64,000 bases of DNA from Aliisedimentitalea scapharcae (GTDB taxonomy: Bacteria > Pseudomonadota > Alphaproteobacteria > Rhodobacterales > Rhodobacteraceae): NCBI RefSeq assembly GCF_045277565.1, contig NZ_CP123584.1:2108001-2172000 (forward strand), written 5' to 3'. The position numbers and the translations under genes are program-made. The notes below the pieces were generated by a model. The model did not search any database. It saw only the letters and a program-made list of their open reading frames with translations, and was not told the origin of the DNA. Positions 8,179 through 17,499 of this stretch are shown in pieces; position 1 is the first letter of the stretch; each line of letters opens with the position of its first letter.

Positions 8179-8664
8179 ATGACGACTCCGGAAAACCGGC
8201 TCAAAGACTTGGGTCTGAAACTGCCCGCGCCGACCAAATTACCCAAGGGCCTGCATTTGCCCTTTGACTTCATCAATGTCCGAGGCACGCGGGTCCTGTT
8301 TTCCGGCCACCCCAAAAATGCACAGGATGGGAGCCTGGACGGCCCCTTTGGTGTTGTCGGTGCTGACCTGTCAACGGAGCAGGCATATGCGGAAGCCCGA
8401 GACATCGCTCTGACGGTATTGGCGAACCTGAAGGCAGACCTGGGCGAGCTATCGCGGATCGTGGGATGGGTCCGTGTCTTTGGCATGGTGACATCTGCGC
8501 CGGACTATAGCGAGCAACATGTTGTGGTGAATGGCTTTAGCGACCTGATCATTGACGTATTCGGTCACGATATCGGGCGCCATGCCCGGTCTGCCATCGG
8601 AGTGGCGGGCTTGCCTCTTGGGTTCGCGATGGAAATCGAGGGGGAGGTTCTGATCTCTGACTGA
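8179..8664 (+). CDS. RidA/YjgF family protein
   Basis: 161-residue member of the RidA (YjgF/YER057c/UK114) superfamily, longer than canonical RidA (about 130) and of the subgroup beginning with the ENRLKDLGLKLP pattern. RidA proteins hydrolyse reactive enamine/imine intermediates. The central region with TEQAYAEARDIALTVLANLK and the end ARSAIGVAGLPLGFAMEIE is recognisable. Many members of this subgroup lack the catalytic arginine of RidA, so deaminase activity is not certain. Sitting next to an imine-producing amino acid oxidoreductase on the other strand makes a detoxifying role attractive but unproven. Confidence 0.82.
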   Translation: MTTPENRLKDLGLKLPAPTKLPKGLHLPFDFINVRGTRVLFSGHPKNAQDGSLDGPFGVVGADLSTEQAYAEARDIALTVLANLKADLGELSRIVGWVRVFGMVTSAPDYSEQHVVVNGFSDLIIDVFGHDIGRHARSAIGVAGLPLGFAMEIEGEVLISD

Positions 8665-8734
8665 CAGGTTCTGGATGCGATGCCTGGCAGAAGATACTGC
8701 CCATGACCAGAGGCGTCAGCCTGTTTCAAAAGGC

Positions 8735-8767
8735 ACAAAAAAGGGGCACCCAAAGTTGGTGCCCCTT
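8735..8767 (-). terminator. intrinsic terminator of tkt
   Basis: A 10-bp stem AAGGGGCACC / GGTGCCCCTT with a 7-nt loop is followed on the minus strand by TTTTTTG. It lies 25 bp beyond the tkt stop codon. Confidence 0.85.
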
Positions 8768-8791
8768 AATCTTGGTCCTGAGCGCTGGTAT

Positions 8792-10813
8792 TTAGCCCAG
8801 CAGCGCCTTGGCCTTGGCCACAGTGGCGGCCGCGGTGATGCCGAATTTCTCGAACAGCTCACCTGCTGGGGCGGAGGCACCAAAGGACGCCATGCCAACG
8901 AAATCGGCCTTGGAGTCGCGGCCGCGTTCGCCCAGCAGCCAGCGATCCCAGCCACCGTCGCGTACGGCGGCTTCGATCCCGATGCGCACGGGGCCGGCGG
9001 GCAGCACCTTGCGGCGATAGGCTTCGTCCTGCTGTGCAAACAGTTCCATGCAAGGCATGGATACCACGCGGGTGCCGATGCCTTCGGCTTCGAGCTGTGC
9101 CTTGGCTTCCATGGCCAGCGACACTTCGGATCCGGTAGCGATCAGGATCACCTCACGTTTCGCGTCGGCTTCGGCCAACACATAGGCACCTTTGGCGGTC
9201 AGGTTGGCCATTTTGTGTTCGGTCCGGACGGTGGGCAGGTTCTGACGGGTCAGCGCCATGACCGACGGTGTGTCCTTGGACGACAGCGCGATTTCCCAGG
9301 CTTCGGCGGTTTCAACCGCATCGGCAGTACGGAACACATAGGTGTTCGGAGTCGCGCGACAGATCGCCAGATGTTCGACCGGCTGGTGGGTCGGGCCGTC
9401 TTCGCCAACGCCGATGGAATCATGGGTCATCACGAACACTGTCGGAATTTTTGACAGGGCCGCCAGACGCATGGAGGGCCGGGCATAATCGGTGAAACAG
9501 AAGAACGTGCCGCTATAAGGGCGGATACCGCCGTGCAGCGCCATGCCGTTCATTGCCGCCGCCATGCCATGTTCCCGGATACCCCAATAGACATAACGCC
9601 CCTTGCGGTTGTCCAGATCGAACACGCCCAGATCATCGGTCTTGGTATTGTTCGAGCCGGTCAGATCAGCCGATCCACCCACGGTTTCCGGCATCACCGG
9701 ATTGATCGCTGCCAATGCCATTTCCGACGCTTTGCGGGTGGCCACTTTGGGCTGGTCTTCGCTGACCTGCTTTTTCAGCGCACGCACGACCGAGGCCAGC
9801 TTCTTGGGCGCTTCCAGCGCATAGGCGCGGGTAAACCGATCCTGTTTGCCTTGCGAGGTTTCGGCAAACCGCGCTTCCCAAGCTTCGCGTTCGGCTGCGC
9901 CTCGGCTGCCGATCGCTTCCCATTGGGATTTGACATCGGCGGGGATTTCGAACGGTCCGTGGTCCCAGCCATAAGCGGCCTTGGCCGCGGCCAATTGGTT
10001 GGCATCTGTCAGAGCCCCGTGACCCTTGGAGGTGTCCTGGGCGGCGTGACCCAGCGCGATATGGGTCTTGCAGGCGATCATCGACGGTTTTTTAGTTTTC
10101 TTGGCAGCGGTGATGGCTGCATCAATGGCCTGTGGGTCGTGGCCATCAATTTCCTGTACATGCCAGCCCGACGCCTTGAAACGCATGACCTGATTGGTGC
10201 GGTCCGACAGGTCGACGGTGCCATCGATGGTGATGTTGTTGTTGTCCCAGAAGACAATCAGCTTGCCCAGGGAATGGCGCCCGGCAAGGCCCATGGCCTC
10301 TTGGCTGATGCCTTCCATCAGGCACCCGTCGCCTGCAATGACATAGGTGTTGTGATCTACGATCTTGCGGCCGTATTGGGCGCGCTGGATCTCCTCGGCC
10401 ATGGCAAATCCCACGGCATTGGCGATCCCCTGACCCAAGGGGCCTGTGGTGGTTTCAACTGCGTCCAGCAGGAAGTTCTCGGGATGGCCTGCAGTCAGCT
10501 GGCCCATCTGGCGAAAATTCTTGACCTGATCCAGGGTCACCTGTGCGTCGCCCATCAGGTGCAGCAGCGAATAGATCAGCATGGATCCGTGACCGGCGGA
10601 CAGGATGAACCGGTCGCGGTCTGGCCACTGAGGGTTGGCGACGTCGAATTTCATGTGCTTTTCGAACAGCACAGTGGCGACATCGGCCATGCCCATGGGC
10701 ATGCCGGAATGGCCGGAATTGGCGGCGGCCACGGCGTCAAGGGTCAGGGCACGGATGGCCGAAGCCTTGGCCCAATGGTCGGGATTGGCGGTGCGCAGGG
10801 CGTTGAGGTCCAC
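8792..10813 (-). CDS. tkt: transketolase
   Basis: 673-residue thiamine-diphosphate transketolase of the pentose phosphate pathway. Characteristic segments are NSGHSGMPMGMAD near residue 33, the ThDP motif GDGCLMEGISQEA near residue 160, and the pyrimidine-domain signature GVGEDGPTHQPVEHL near 470. The length is that of bacterial Tkt. It is monocistronic, with a strong terminator and no other pentose-phosphate or Calvin-cycle gene alongside, so it is the housekeeping enzyme rather than a CO2-fixation copy. ATG 10813 follows GAACGTCC-type sequence without a strong RBS. Confidence 0.96.
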   Translation of the reverse strand: MDLNALRTANPDHWAKASAIRALTLDAVAAANSGHSGMPMGMADVATVLFEKHMKFDVANPQWPDRDRFILSAGHGSMLIYSLLHLMGDAQVTLDQVKNFRQMGQLTAGHPENFLLDAVETTTGPLGQGIANAVGFAMAEEIQRAQYGRKIVDHNTYVIAGDGCLMEGISQEAMGLAGRHSLGKLIVFWDNNNITIDGTVDLSDRTNQVMRFKASGWHVQEIDGHDPQAIDAAITAAKKTKKPSMIACKTHIALGHAAQDTSKGHGALTDANQLAAAKAAYGWDHGPFEIPADVKSQWEAIGSRGAAEREAWEARFAETSQGKQDRFTRAYALEAPKKLASVVRALKKQVSEDQPKVATRKASEMALAAINPVMPETVGGSADLTGSNNTKTDDLGVFDLDNRKGRYVYWGIREHGMAAAMNGMALHGGIRPYSGTFFCFTDYARPSMRLAALSKIPTVFVMTHDSIGVGEDGPTHQPVEHLAICRATPNTYVFRTADAVETAEAWEIALSSKDTPSVMALTRQNLPTVRTEHKMANLTAKGAYVLAEADAKREVILIATGSEVSLAMEAKAQLEAEGIGTRVVSMPCMELFAQQDEAYRRKVLPAGPVRIGIEAAVRDGGWDRWLLGERGRDSKADFVGMASFGASAPAGELFEKFGITAAATVAKAKALLG

Positions 10814-11098
10814 GAGCGTTACCTTTTCGTGTGTGAGCGGAGGATTTGCCGCTCAATAACAGCCGCGTCGCAAAGATCAAGCAAATCGCGCCCAGATTGG
10901 CCCTGTTGGCGCATTGATGGGCGCAAACGCGCTCTGAGGTGCTTGAAACCTGCGATTGGGGTGTTTTACCTTGGGGTGAGGCCAGTTCAGCCGTCCCGGG
11001 ATACGCGGGTCGATTCGGGCTGGGTCCCGAACCGGGTCATGCGGCGCGGGACAAAAGGCACAAAGGCAGAAAAACAACCGCACGGGAAGGTGAGGGGC

Positions 11099-11833
11099 AT
11101 GAGCCAAATCGAGGAATTGCAAGGCCGGATCCTGGCTGCGATGGATCGGATCAATGCCGGAGTGGAGGCCGTGTCCACCGCCCAGGACGAGGCCCGGGAA
11201 CCAGACGCTGATCTTGCGCTTGCGCTGGACGAGGAAAAGCTGGCCAATGCCCAGCTCGAAGAGCGCCTGAAAACGATCAAGGCCAAACACCAGGCGGAAA
11301 TCGACGCGTTGAACGCGCAAACTGCCGAGGCAGAGCCGCAACCGGATGCAGCGCCAACGGCTGAGGCGGAAGCCGAACTGGAAGGCCTGAGGTCTGACCT
11401 GGAATTGCAGGCCGGACGTATCGAAGAGCTGAATCAGGAGGTTGCATCGCTGAAAGGTGCAGCACAGGAAAAACAGGGGCAGATCGATGCGGTAACCCAA
11501 GAGCGCGACCAACTGGTTGCCCGCATCGAGGGGATGGAAGCCGAACAGTCTACTGGAGCAGACGCGCAAAGCGCTGAAATCGTTGCGTTGGACGCTGATC
11601 TGCAACGGCTGCGCCAGGCCAACGAACAATTGCGCCAGACAAATGCGGCCCTGCGCGAAGCCAATGAAGCGGGGGTGGGCGAACCTGATCTGATCAACAA
11701 GGCAATGCTGGCCGAGCTGGAAGGCCTGCGTGCCACCCAGGCTGCGGACGCCGCCGAGGTGGGAGCCGTGATGACAAAGCTGAACACATTGCTGTCAAAT
11801 GCCCGCAATCTGCCGGAAGGGGAGGAAGCGTAA
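11099..11833 (+). CDS. coiled-coil protein upstream of zapA
   Basis: 244-residue protein consisting almost wholly of charged heptad-rich sequence. Long coiled-coil stretches run over about residues 25-75 and 95-205, with an Ala/Glu/Gln-rich linker between (about 75-90). No signal peptide or membrane span is visible. It overlaps zapA by one base (TAATG), which implies translational coupling, so a division-related scaffold working with the ZapA protein is a reasonable inference. The frame is open far upstream, but ATG 11099 with AAGGTGAGG before it is the real start. No named family is recognised. Confidence 0.8.
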   Translation: MSQIEELQGRILAAMDRINAGVEAVSTAQDEAREPDADLALALDEEKLANAQLEERLKTIKAKHQAEIDALNAQTAEAEPQPDAAPTAEAEAELEGLRSDLELQAGRIEELNQEVASLKGAAQEKQGQIDAVTQERDQLVARIEGMEAEQSTGADAQSAEIVALDADLQRLRQANEQLRQTNAALREANEAGVGEPDLINKAMLAELEGLRATQAADAAEVGAVMTKLNTLLSNARNLPEGEEA

Positions 11834-12228
11834 TGGCCGAAGTTACCATTCAGATTGGTGGACGTGGGTTCGAAGTGTCCTGTCAGGACGGCGAAGAGAG
11901 TTACCTGCACTCGGCAGCCAAGATGCTGGACGATGAGGCCCAGGTACTGTCCGATCAGATAGGCCGTATGCCCGAAGCGCGTATGCTGTTGATGGCCGGT
12001 CTGATGCTGGCCGACAAGACTGCGGCGGTGGAAGACCGTATTCAGGAGGTCGAGGCGACCTTGGCCGAACGCGAGGCGGAAATCGCCGAATTGCGCGCGG
12101 CACCAGCCCCGGAACCAGAACGCATTGAGGTGCCCGTGGTCCCGGCCGAAGTCACCGACACCCTTGCCGAGCTGGCTGCACGGGCCGAATCCCTCGCGGC
12201 TGAGCTGGAAGAACGGGCCGCCGGATAA
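11833..12228 (+). CDS. zapA: cell division protein ZapA
   Basis: 131-residue ZapA, a small cytoplasmic protein that binds and bundles FtsZ at the division ring. The N-terminal globular part VTIQIGGRGFEVSCQDGEE is followed by a coiled coil (about residues 55-130) that is extended compared with Escherichia coli ZapA (109 residues) and rich in Glu and Ala. It is translationally coupled to the preceding coiled-coil gene. The region after it holds several hairpins that could end the transcript. Confidence 0.88.
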   Translation: MAEVTIQIGGRGFEVSCQDGEESYLHSAAKMLDDEAQVLSDQIGRMPEARMLLMAGLMLADKTAAVEDRIQEVEATLAEREAEIAELRAAPAPEPERIEVPVVPAEVTDTLAELAARAESLAAELEERAAG

Positions 12229-12364
12229 CGCGTTTCTCACCCCTGGCCGCAGACGCTCGCAAAAGGCGCGCCTGCGGCGCACAGGGTCCATTTTGCGTTG
12301 CCACGCAGGCGGCGAGGCTCTGCCTCGCGCTCAGGAGTGTTTGGACCGAATGAAACTGGGATCC

Positions 12365-12426
12365 TTTCTTCATCTGGCCAAAAATATCCCGGGGGAGCAG
12401 CCATAGGCTGCGGGGGCAGAGCCCCC
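12365..12426 (+). repeat. dispersed hairpin element, copy 1
   Basis: The sequence TTTCTTCATCTGGCCAAAAA leads into ATCCCGGGGGAG, then a CAGCC/GGCTG hairpin (12398-12410) and GGGGGC-AGA-GCCCCC (12412-12426). The TTCATCT-GCCAA head recurs at 60715 and in reverse orientation at 25700-25745. From memory, elements of this form are frequent after genes in Rhodobacteraceae. Confidence 0.6.
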
Positions 12427-12980
12427 TGACTATTCGGCCTCACATACTCTCCAGTCCCGGTCTCTCAAATTGGCTCTCAGCAATCTTCATGAGCGACCGC
12501 TTGAGGGGACGTTGTCGGGGGGCGGACATGACGATTGTCTCGAACATAGCTTCGCCAGACATCGGCCTTGGGCGTTGGGTACCAATCACTTTTCCACGCC
12601 CATCGGGCGCTCAGCCTGCGTAGCCACAGTTCTTCAGCAATATGCGTTTTGCATGATGGCCAGCCATCTTCGCAGGATGTGCCGACCACCTTTGGGACAC
12701 TCCTGATCGCAACACGCCGGAAAGTCCGTTCATTTGGGCCGGGATTGACCGCCTCGACCATAGCGGTTGCGAGCCGGGCGACGCCCCGAAAACGCCAGCG
12801 ATGCGGATCGCCCGCGCCCGTGGGCATATCCAGGGGAATTTCTGATTGGGTTGCTGAACCGGCAGTCGATTGTATTGTTGTAACTTACCGACCTCATTCA
12901 AAAATGCTGCACGCGCCACCGGTTCGTTTGGTCGGATCGTCAGGGCGACTTCAGGGACTTGGGGTAGACAGACCAAATGG

Positions 12981-13017
12981 AAAAACCTCCGCTGAAAACT
13001 CAGCGGAGGTCATCTAT
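12981..13017 (-). terminator. bidirectional terminator, end of grxD transcript
   Basis: An 11-bp stem ACCTCCGCTGA / TCAGCGGAGGT with loop AAAC is flanked by an A-run on the left (T-run on the minus strand) and by CATCTATTTTTT on the right. It could stop transcription in both directions. The nearest gene using it is grxD, 76 bp away. Confidence 0.75.
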
Positions 13018-13085
13018 TTTTTCCACCAACCTTTGTCCAAAAGGGGCGCAAGGGGCAACCTTGGACTTTGTGGGAGAGGCGGATA

Positions 13086-13448
13086 TCAGCCGTTGGCTTC
13101 GCGGATGCGGTTTGCCGCTTCCTTGTCAAAGGTGACGCCGTTGGTTTCGAACATGTCGTCCAGTTCGCCCGACAGAGTCATTTCTGTGATGATGTCGCAA
13201 CCGCCGACAAATTCGCCTTTGATGTACAGCTGGGGAATTGTGGGCCAGTCGGAATATTCCTTGATGCCCTGGCGGATTTCTTCGTCGGCCAGCACGTTAA
13301 CGTCGGAAAAATCAACGCCCATGTAATTCAATACACCGGCGACGCGGCTGGAGAAACCGCATTGCGGCATGTCCTTGGTGCCTTTCATGTACAACACCAC
13401 GTCATTGGCTTTGACGGTTTCGTCGATGCGGTTTTTTGCGTCGCTCAT
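13086..13448 (-). CDS. grxD: monothiol glutaredoxin, Grx4 family
   Basis: 120-residue CGFS-type glutaredoxin. The active-site motif is in MPQCGFSSRV at about residue 27, with the glutathione-binding segments WPTIPQLYIKGEFVGGCDII following. Such proteins carry a glutathione-ligated [2Fe-2S] cluster and act in cluster trafficking and iron sensing, frequently in complex with BolA. Here bolA is 500 bp upstream on the same strand, fitting that partnership. AAAGGA precedes the start. Confidence 0.95.
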   Translation of the reverse strand: MSDAKNRIDETVKANDVVLYMKGTKDMPQCGFSSRVAGVLNYMGVDFSDVNVLADEEIRQGIKEYSDWPTIPQLYIKGEFVGGCDIITEMTLSGELDDMFETNGVTFDKEAANRIREANG

Positions 13449-13658
13449 GTCGCGCGTTCCTTTGTCTCTGTGCCAGGGCGTTTGGGCCCGCCCCGTTTAT
13501 GTTCATCGTTTCAGCGAGTCCGGGTCGAACGCGCCATGACTTTGGTCAACCCATCATCAGGCGGCGGGTGCCCGGGTGGTGTTGTACCGCTTAGGCATTC
13601 AAATAGGGGTCAATGTCGGCTCCGACAAGCTTCAAAACCGTCATAAGTGCTTTGGCTG

Positions 13659-13898
13659 TCAATCTGAGGAGCCGCGTTCAGTCTGTGACCCGGTGTTGTG
13701 CCGCGTCTTTTTGGCCTTGAGCAGGGCGGCGCGAGTCTGGTCCACCGCCGGGTCGTCCCAGCGTCGTTTTGTGACCGCGTGGCGGGACAAGGACCGGTGG
13801 CGATTGCGGCGCAGGATGGATTCGGCAACAGCCGCCACAGCAATCAACAGACCCAGCACCCCCAGGGCCAAAAGCGCGATGCCCGCACCGGTCAGCAT
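13659..13898 (-). CDS. small membrane protein between bolA and grxD
   Basis: 79-residue protein with one strongly hydrophobic N-terminal span (about residues 4-27, LLALGVLGLLIAVAAVAE) and a basic, polar C-terminal tail rich in Arg, Lys and Thr. The tail would face the cytoplasm by the positive-inside rule. The RBS is weak. It lies 52 bp after bolA and 210 bp before grxD on the same strand. I do not recognise a family and assign no function. Confidence 0.55.
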   Translation of the reverse strand: MLTGAGIALLALGVLGLLIAVAAVAESILRRNRHRSLSRHAVTKRRWDDPAVDQTRAALLKAKKTRHNTGSQTERGSSD

Positions 13899-13950
13899 GG
13901 TCTGAAATGTTCACGGGGCACAATGGGCACCCCGTGATGGGTATTGCTCA

Positions 13951-14187
13951 TCAATCCGGAGCTTTGGTGGTGAGCCCCAGCGCATGGATTTCACCATTGG
14001 ATCCATCCATTTTGCCTTTGAGCGCGGCCATTACGGCGCGCTGCTGCTGGACGCGGTTCTTGCCGCGAAAGCTCTCGTCGATCACTTCGGCCGAGAAATG
14101 CACACCGTCATCCCCGACTACGGTGATCTTGGCGTCGGGAAAAGATTCGCGGATGAGCGTTTCGATGTCAGAGGCTTGCATGGCCAT
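13951..14187 (-). CDS. bolA: BolA family protein
   Basis: 78-residue BolA/IbaG-type protein with the class II KH-like fold. Key parts are the N-terminal helix ASDIETLIRESFPDAKI, the central VHFSAEVIDESFRGKNRV, and QQRAVMAALKGKM with the IHAL segment near the end carrying the conserved histidine. Such proteins form [2Fe-2S]-bridged heterodimers with CGFS glutaredoxins, and the grxD gene nearby supports this. Two start codons two residues apart (14187 or 14181) cannot be separated. Confidence 0.92.
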   Translation of the reverse strand: MAMQASDIETLIRESFPDAKITVVGDDGVHFSAEVIDESFRGKNRVQQQRAVMAALKGKMDGSNGEIHALGLTTKAPD

Positions 14188-14252
14188 GGGAGAAGATCCG
14201 TCCTGTTTTCTTTTCAGATGTAAAGTGCGACAGGGCGGTGTTCAAGACAGGA

Positions 14253-14909
14253 TCAGGGTGTTTCGGTCAATGGGACCGACAGGTAGACGCCAAACTCCTG
14301 GCCGATGTCACAGCTGACGCGGGCGTGGACGCGCCCCTGACGGTCAAGGAACCGCTGTGTGTCCTGCACGGGAAAGATGCCTTCGTGCCAGATATTGCCG
14401 TGAATATAGAGCCCTCTGGAGCCATCGCACCAAAAGGCGATGATCTTGTCCGGAGTGATGTCGTCTCCGGGCGGTGCGACAGGCACGACAAAGGGTTTGT
14501 TGTCCAAAGGATAGAACAACTGACCGCCGTCAGGATGGTAATTCATATGCCACAACAGCACTTGGTCACGCGGGGCTGTTGCCGTAGCGGAGGATGCAGT
14601 TTGCGGATCTGTGGACCAACCCAGCACATAGTTGCCATTCACCGCCTCGTTGGCGCCATACAGAACATCGCCCTGCCACGTGCCATGAAAAACGCCCTCG
14701 ACATAGCCGGCTTCATCGCCGGTGCCGTCATCGACGGGGCGCCAGCCCTGTTGCGGCCATTGGGTTATTTCGATCTCGAATGTTTCCGGGTCATCGACCA
14801 GACATCCATAGCCCCTGACCGTTTCTTCGGTGGCGACGACAAGAGGCACCCGGTGAAGCGGCAGGGAGGGTTTGTCGGATGGGTCGAACATATAGACGGG
14901 GGCGCTCAT
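14253..14909 (-). CDS. ureidoglycolate lyase (AllA) family protein
   Basis: 218-residue protein. Its C-terminal half matches the AllA cupin pattern: FVVPVAPPGDDITPDKI, then AFWCDGSRGLYIHGNIWHEG with the metal/substrate histidines. AllA releases glyoxylate and urea from ureidoglycolate in allantoin breakdown, but the family contains members of unknown substrate, and this one is longer than AllA (about 160) and not beside other allantoin genes. It stands between purL and bolA, with 65 bp to bolA. Family membership is fairly sure, activity is not. Confidence 0.7.
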   Translation of the reverse strand: MSAPVYMFDPSDKPSLPLHRVPLVVATEETVRGYGCLVDDPETFEIEITQWPQQGWRPVDDGTGDEAGYVEGVFHGTWQGDVLYGANEAVNGNYVLGWSTDPQTASSATATAPRDQVLLWHMNYHPDGGQLFYPLDNKPFVVPVAPPGDDITPDKIIAFWCDGSRGLYIHGNIWHEGIFPVQDTQRFLDRQGRVHARVSCDIGQEFGVYLSVPLTETP

Positions 14910-15034
14910 GAAGGGGGGATCCTGTGTTCTGTTGCGATTCCTGAGCCGAGCCTAATCCGGCAATGATGTTTGCAATAGCTGTTTAAGTCCGGGACAAGGA
15001 CCAAGAAAATCTGATGGCTCAGGCGAAATGCCAT

Positions 15035-15067
15035 AAAAAAACGCGCCTCCGCAAGAAGGCGCGTTTT
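15035..15067 (-). terminator. intrinsic terminator of purL
   Basis: An 11-bp stem AAAACGCGCCT / AGGCGCGTTTT with an 8-nt loop and a seven-residue T-run on the minus strand lies 27 bp beyond the purL stop. Confidence 0.85.
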
Positions 15068-15093
15068 CAGGTCTCAGGAGTGGGTGCCCTGTA

Positions 15094-17259
15094 TCAGGCA
15101 ACGGCCTCGGCAAAGCTGGAGCGGAAGATGTCTGCCAGCTCGCTCAGCGGGGCTTCGGCGCTCCCGAATTTCACGCTGTCGCCGGTGAAACGGCCAACGG
15201 TTGTCAGGGTGATGCCCGCCTGACCTGCAGCCAGCATCAGCCCTTCGGCCTGGTCAAAGTTGCAGGCCACCAGATAGCGGGCCTGATCTTCGCCAAACAG
15301 GGTTTGGGTGTCGGCCACGTCCAGCTGAACGCCAACGCCTGCGGCTTCGGCCATTTCGAAGGCCGCCAGCGCCAGTCCACCGTCGGACAGATCGGTGCAG
15401 GCCTTGATCAGGTCACGGTTGGCACGGATGAATTCACCGTTACGTTTTTCCGCGTCCAGATCGACAGCAGGGGCGTCGCCATCGGTGCGGTTGAACACCT
15501 CATGCAGCAGGGCGGATTGGCCCAGGTGGCCGATGGTGTCCCCGATGACCAGCGCGATATGGCCATCGCGCGCTTCGCCCAGGATTGGTTCTTCGTCTGC
15601 GGCAATCAGGCCCACGGCCCCAATGGTCGGGGTCGGCAGGATCGCCTGGCCGTCGGTTTCATTGTACAGTGACACGTTGCCCGAAACGATCGGCATATCC
15701 AACGCCGATACCGCAGCGCCGATGCCCTGAATGGCACCAACGAACTGGCCCATGATCTCTGGCTTTTCCGGATTGCCAAAGTTCATGTTGTCGGTTGTGG
15801 CTAGGGGTTTGGCACCCACGGCGGTCAGGTTGCGATAGGCTTCGGCCACGGCCTGTTTGCCGCCCTCGATCGGGTTGGCTTTGACATAGCGCGGTGTCAC
15901 GTCGCTGGTGAAGGCCAGCTTCTTGTCTGTCCCGTGCACCCGGATCACGCCAGAGCCCAAACCGGGGCCACGGGCGGTGTCTGCCATGACCATTGAGTCA
16001 TATTGTTCATAGACCCATTGTTTGCCCGCATAGTTGGGTGACGAGATCAGCGCCTTGAGACCATCAATGGGGTCAATGGTGGGCACGTCCGCGTCGGTCA
16101 GCGGGTCGGCAGCCGGGGTAGGGTCCCAGGGGCGGTCGTATTCGGGCGCGGTCGAGGCCAGTTTCGACAGCGTCAGATCGGCCTTTACTTCGCCATTGTG
16201 CAGGATCAGGAAGCGGTCTTCGGCGATGGTTTCCCCGACGATGGCAAAATCCAGATCCCATTTGACGAATACGGCGCGGGCTTCGGCTTCGAGTTCGGGG
16301 TTCAGTACCATCAACATGCGTTCCTGAGATTCCGACAGCATCATCTCATAGGCTGTCATGTTCTCTTCGCGCTGGGGCACGTCTTCGAGGTTCAGTTTGA
16401 CACCCAGTTTGCCCTTGTCGCCCATTTCAACGGCCGAGCAGGTCAAACCAGCCGCGCCCATGTCCTGGATCGAGATCACCGCGCCGGTCTGCATCAGCTC
16501 CAGCGTGGCCTCCATCAGGCGCTTTTCGGTAAAGGGATCGCCGACCTGAACGGTGGGGCGTTTTTCTTCGATGGTGTCATCAAATTCGGCCGAGGCCATG
16601 GTCGCGCCACCGACACCGTCGCGCCCGGTTTTGGCACCCAGATAAACAACTGGCATACCAACGCCCGAAGCGGCGGAATAAAAGATCTTGTCCGCGTCGG
16701 CCAGACCGGCAGCGAATGCGTTTACCAGGCAGTTGCCGTTATAGGCCGGATCAAAGCGAACTTCGCCGCCCACGGTGGGAACACCAAAACAGTTGCCATA
16801 TCCACCGACACCTTCGACGACACCGTTGACCAGCTGTCGGGTCTTGTGGTGGGACGGTTCGCCGAACGACAGCGAGTTCATCGCCGCAATCGGACGTGCG
16901 CCCATGGTAAAGACGTCGCGCAGAATGCCGCCAACACCGGTCGCCGCACCCTGATAGGGTTCGATGTAGGAGGGGTGGTTGTGGCTTTCCATCTTGAAGA
17001 TGACGGCCTGTCCATCACCAATATCGACCACGCCGGCGTTTTCACCGGGACCGCAGATGACCTGGGGGCCGGTGGTGGGCAGGGTGCGCAACCACTTCTT
17101 GGAGGATTTGTAGGAGCAATGTTCGTTCCACATCGCCGAGAAAATTCCCAGCTCGGTGAAGGTCGGCTCGCGCCCGATGATCTCGAGGATCAGATCGTAT
17201 TCCTCGGGCTTGAGCCCATGGTTGGCAATCAGTTCAGGCGTGATGGCTGGTTCCTGCAT
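15094..17259 (-). CDS. purL: phosphoribosylformylglycinamidine synthase subunit PurL
   Basis: 721-residue PurL, the synthase subunit of the PurLQS complex that makes formylglycinamidine ribonucleotide in purine synthesis. The length is that of the small (Bacillus-type) PurL, not the fused 1,300-residue enzyme, so separate purQ and purS genes are expected elsewhere. Characteristic segments are MWNEHCSYKSSKKWL, then MESHNHPSYIEPYQGAATGV near residue 95, and the later ATP-grasp-like half with KACTDLSDGGLALAA near residue 610. It is followed by its own terminator. Confidence 0.96.
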   Translation of the reverse strand: MQEPAITPELIANHGLKPEEYDLILEIIGREPTFTELGIFSAMWNEHCSYKSSKKWLRTLPTTGPQVICGPGENAGVVDIGDGQAVIFKMESHNHPSYIEPYQGAATGVGGILRDVFTMGARPIAAMNSLSFGEPSHHKTRQLVNGVVEGVGGYGNCFGVPTVGGEVRFDPAYNGNCLVNAFAAGLADADKIFYSAASGVGMPVVYLGAKTGRDGVGGATMASAEFDDTIEEKRPTVQVGDPFTEKRLMEATLELMQTGAVISIQDMGAAGLTCSAVEMGDKGKLGVKLNLEDVPQREENMTAYEMMLSESQERMLMVLNPELEAEARAVFVKWDLDFAIVGETIAEDRFLILHNGEVKADLTLSKLASTAPEYDRPWDPTPAADPLTDADVPTIDPIDGLKALISSPNYAGKQWVYEQYDSMVMADTARGPGLGSGVIRVHGTDKKLAFTSDVTPRYVKANPIEGGKQAVAEAYRNLTAVGAKPLATTDNMNFGNPEKPEIMGQFVGAIQGIGAAVSALDMPIVSGNVSLYNETDGQAILPTPTIGAVGLIAADEEPILGEARDGHIALVIGDTIGHLGQSALLHEVFNRTDGDAPAVDLDAEKRNGEFIRANRDLIKACTDLSDGGLALAAFEMAEAAGVGVQLDVADTQTLFGEDQARYLVACNFDQAEGLMLAAGQAGITLTTVGRFTGDSVKFGSAEAPLSELADIFRSSFAEAVA

Positions 17260-17417
17260 CTCATAGAGTCCCCGGTGACATGAATTGCGGGCCTTTTAGG
17301 GCAAGGGGGGCGTCGGGGGAAGTCTAAAGACGCACCTCGCGAAAGCGCCGCAGAATCTTTGGTTGCTCTTTGGGGAGCTTTGGGCGCTGTGATTGCCTCT
17401 GAACCTGGGCACCGCGC

Positions 17418-17446
17418 AAAAAAAAGGCCGAGCACTAAGCTCGGCC
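17418..17446 (-). terminator. strong intrinsic terminator
   Basis: An 8-bp GC stem GGCCGAGC / GCTCGGCC with loop of five is followed on the minus strand by eight consecutive T residues. It is 330 bp from the nearest upstream gene (LysR), so it fits a short independent RNA better than the LysR mRNA. Confidence 0.85.
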
Positions 17447-17499
17447 GAAGTCCAACAGGGAGGTTGAAGAAGCTACGCGGTAAGCGCTGCTGCCTTCGA
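17418..17499 (-). ncRNA. candidate trans-acting small RNA with CUCCCU loop
   Basis: On the minus strand a possible promoter (CTTGAT at 17534-17529, 17 bp, CTAAAT at 17511-17506) would start a transcript near 17499. About 80 nt follow, containing a small hairpin TTCAAC-CTCCCT-GTTGGA (17468-17451) that exposes CUCCCU, complementary to Shine-Dalgarno sequences. It ends at a strong intrinsic terminator (17446-17418). Alphaproteobacterial small RNAs of several families show CU-rich anti-SD loops of this kind. No sequence family is assigned. Confidence 0.5.

Larger units (their letters stand above)
12229..13085. other. long gene-free region downstream of zapA
   Basis: 857 bp with no convincing gene. 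The first 200 bp carry hairpins (GCGAGGC/GCCTCGC at 12312-12328, the dispersed element at 12365-12426). From about 12470 to 12970 both strands have open frames of about 100-250 codons, but none starts with a credible RBS or shows a family signature. It may hold decayed sequence. The region ends with a symmetrical terminator serving grxD. Confidence 0.55.

Noticed and set aside
9533..11098. Upstream extension of the coiled-coil gene, making a 766-codon frame
   Set aside because: The extra part is antisense to tkt; a good RBS and natural start are at 11099.
12477..12976. Possible genes of about 100-250 codons on both strands after zapA
   Set aside because: No RBS, no family pattern and overlapping frames of equal quality; treated as non-coding.
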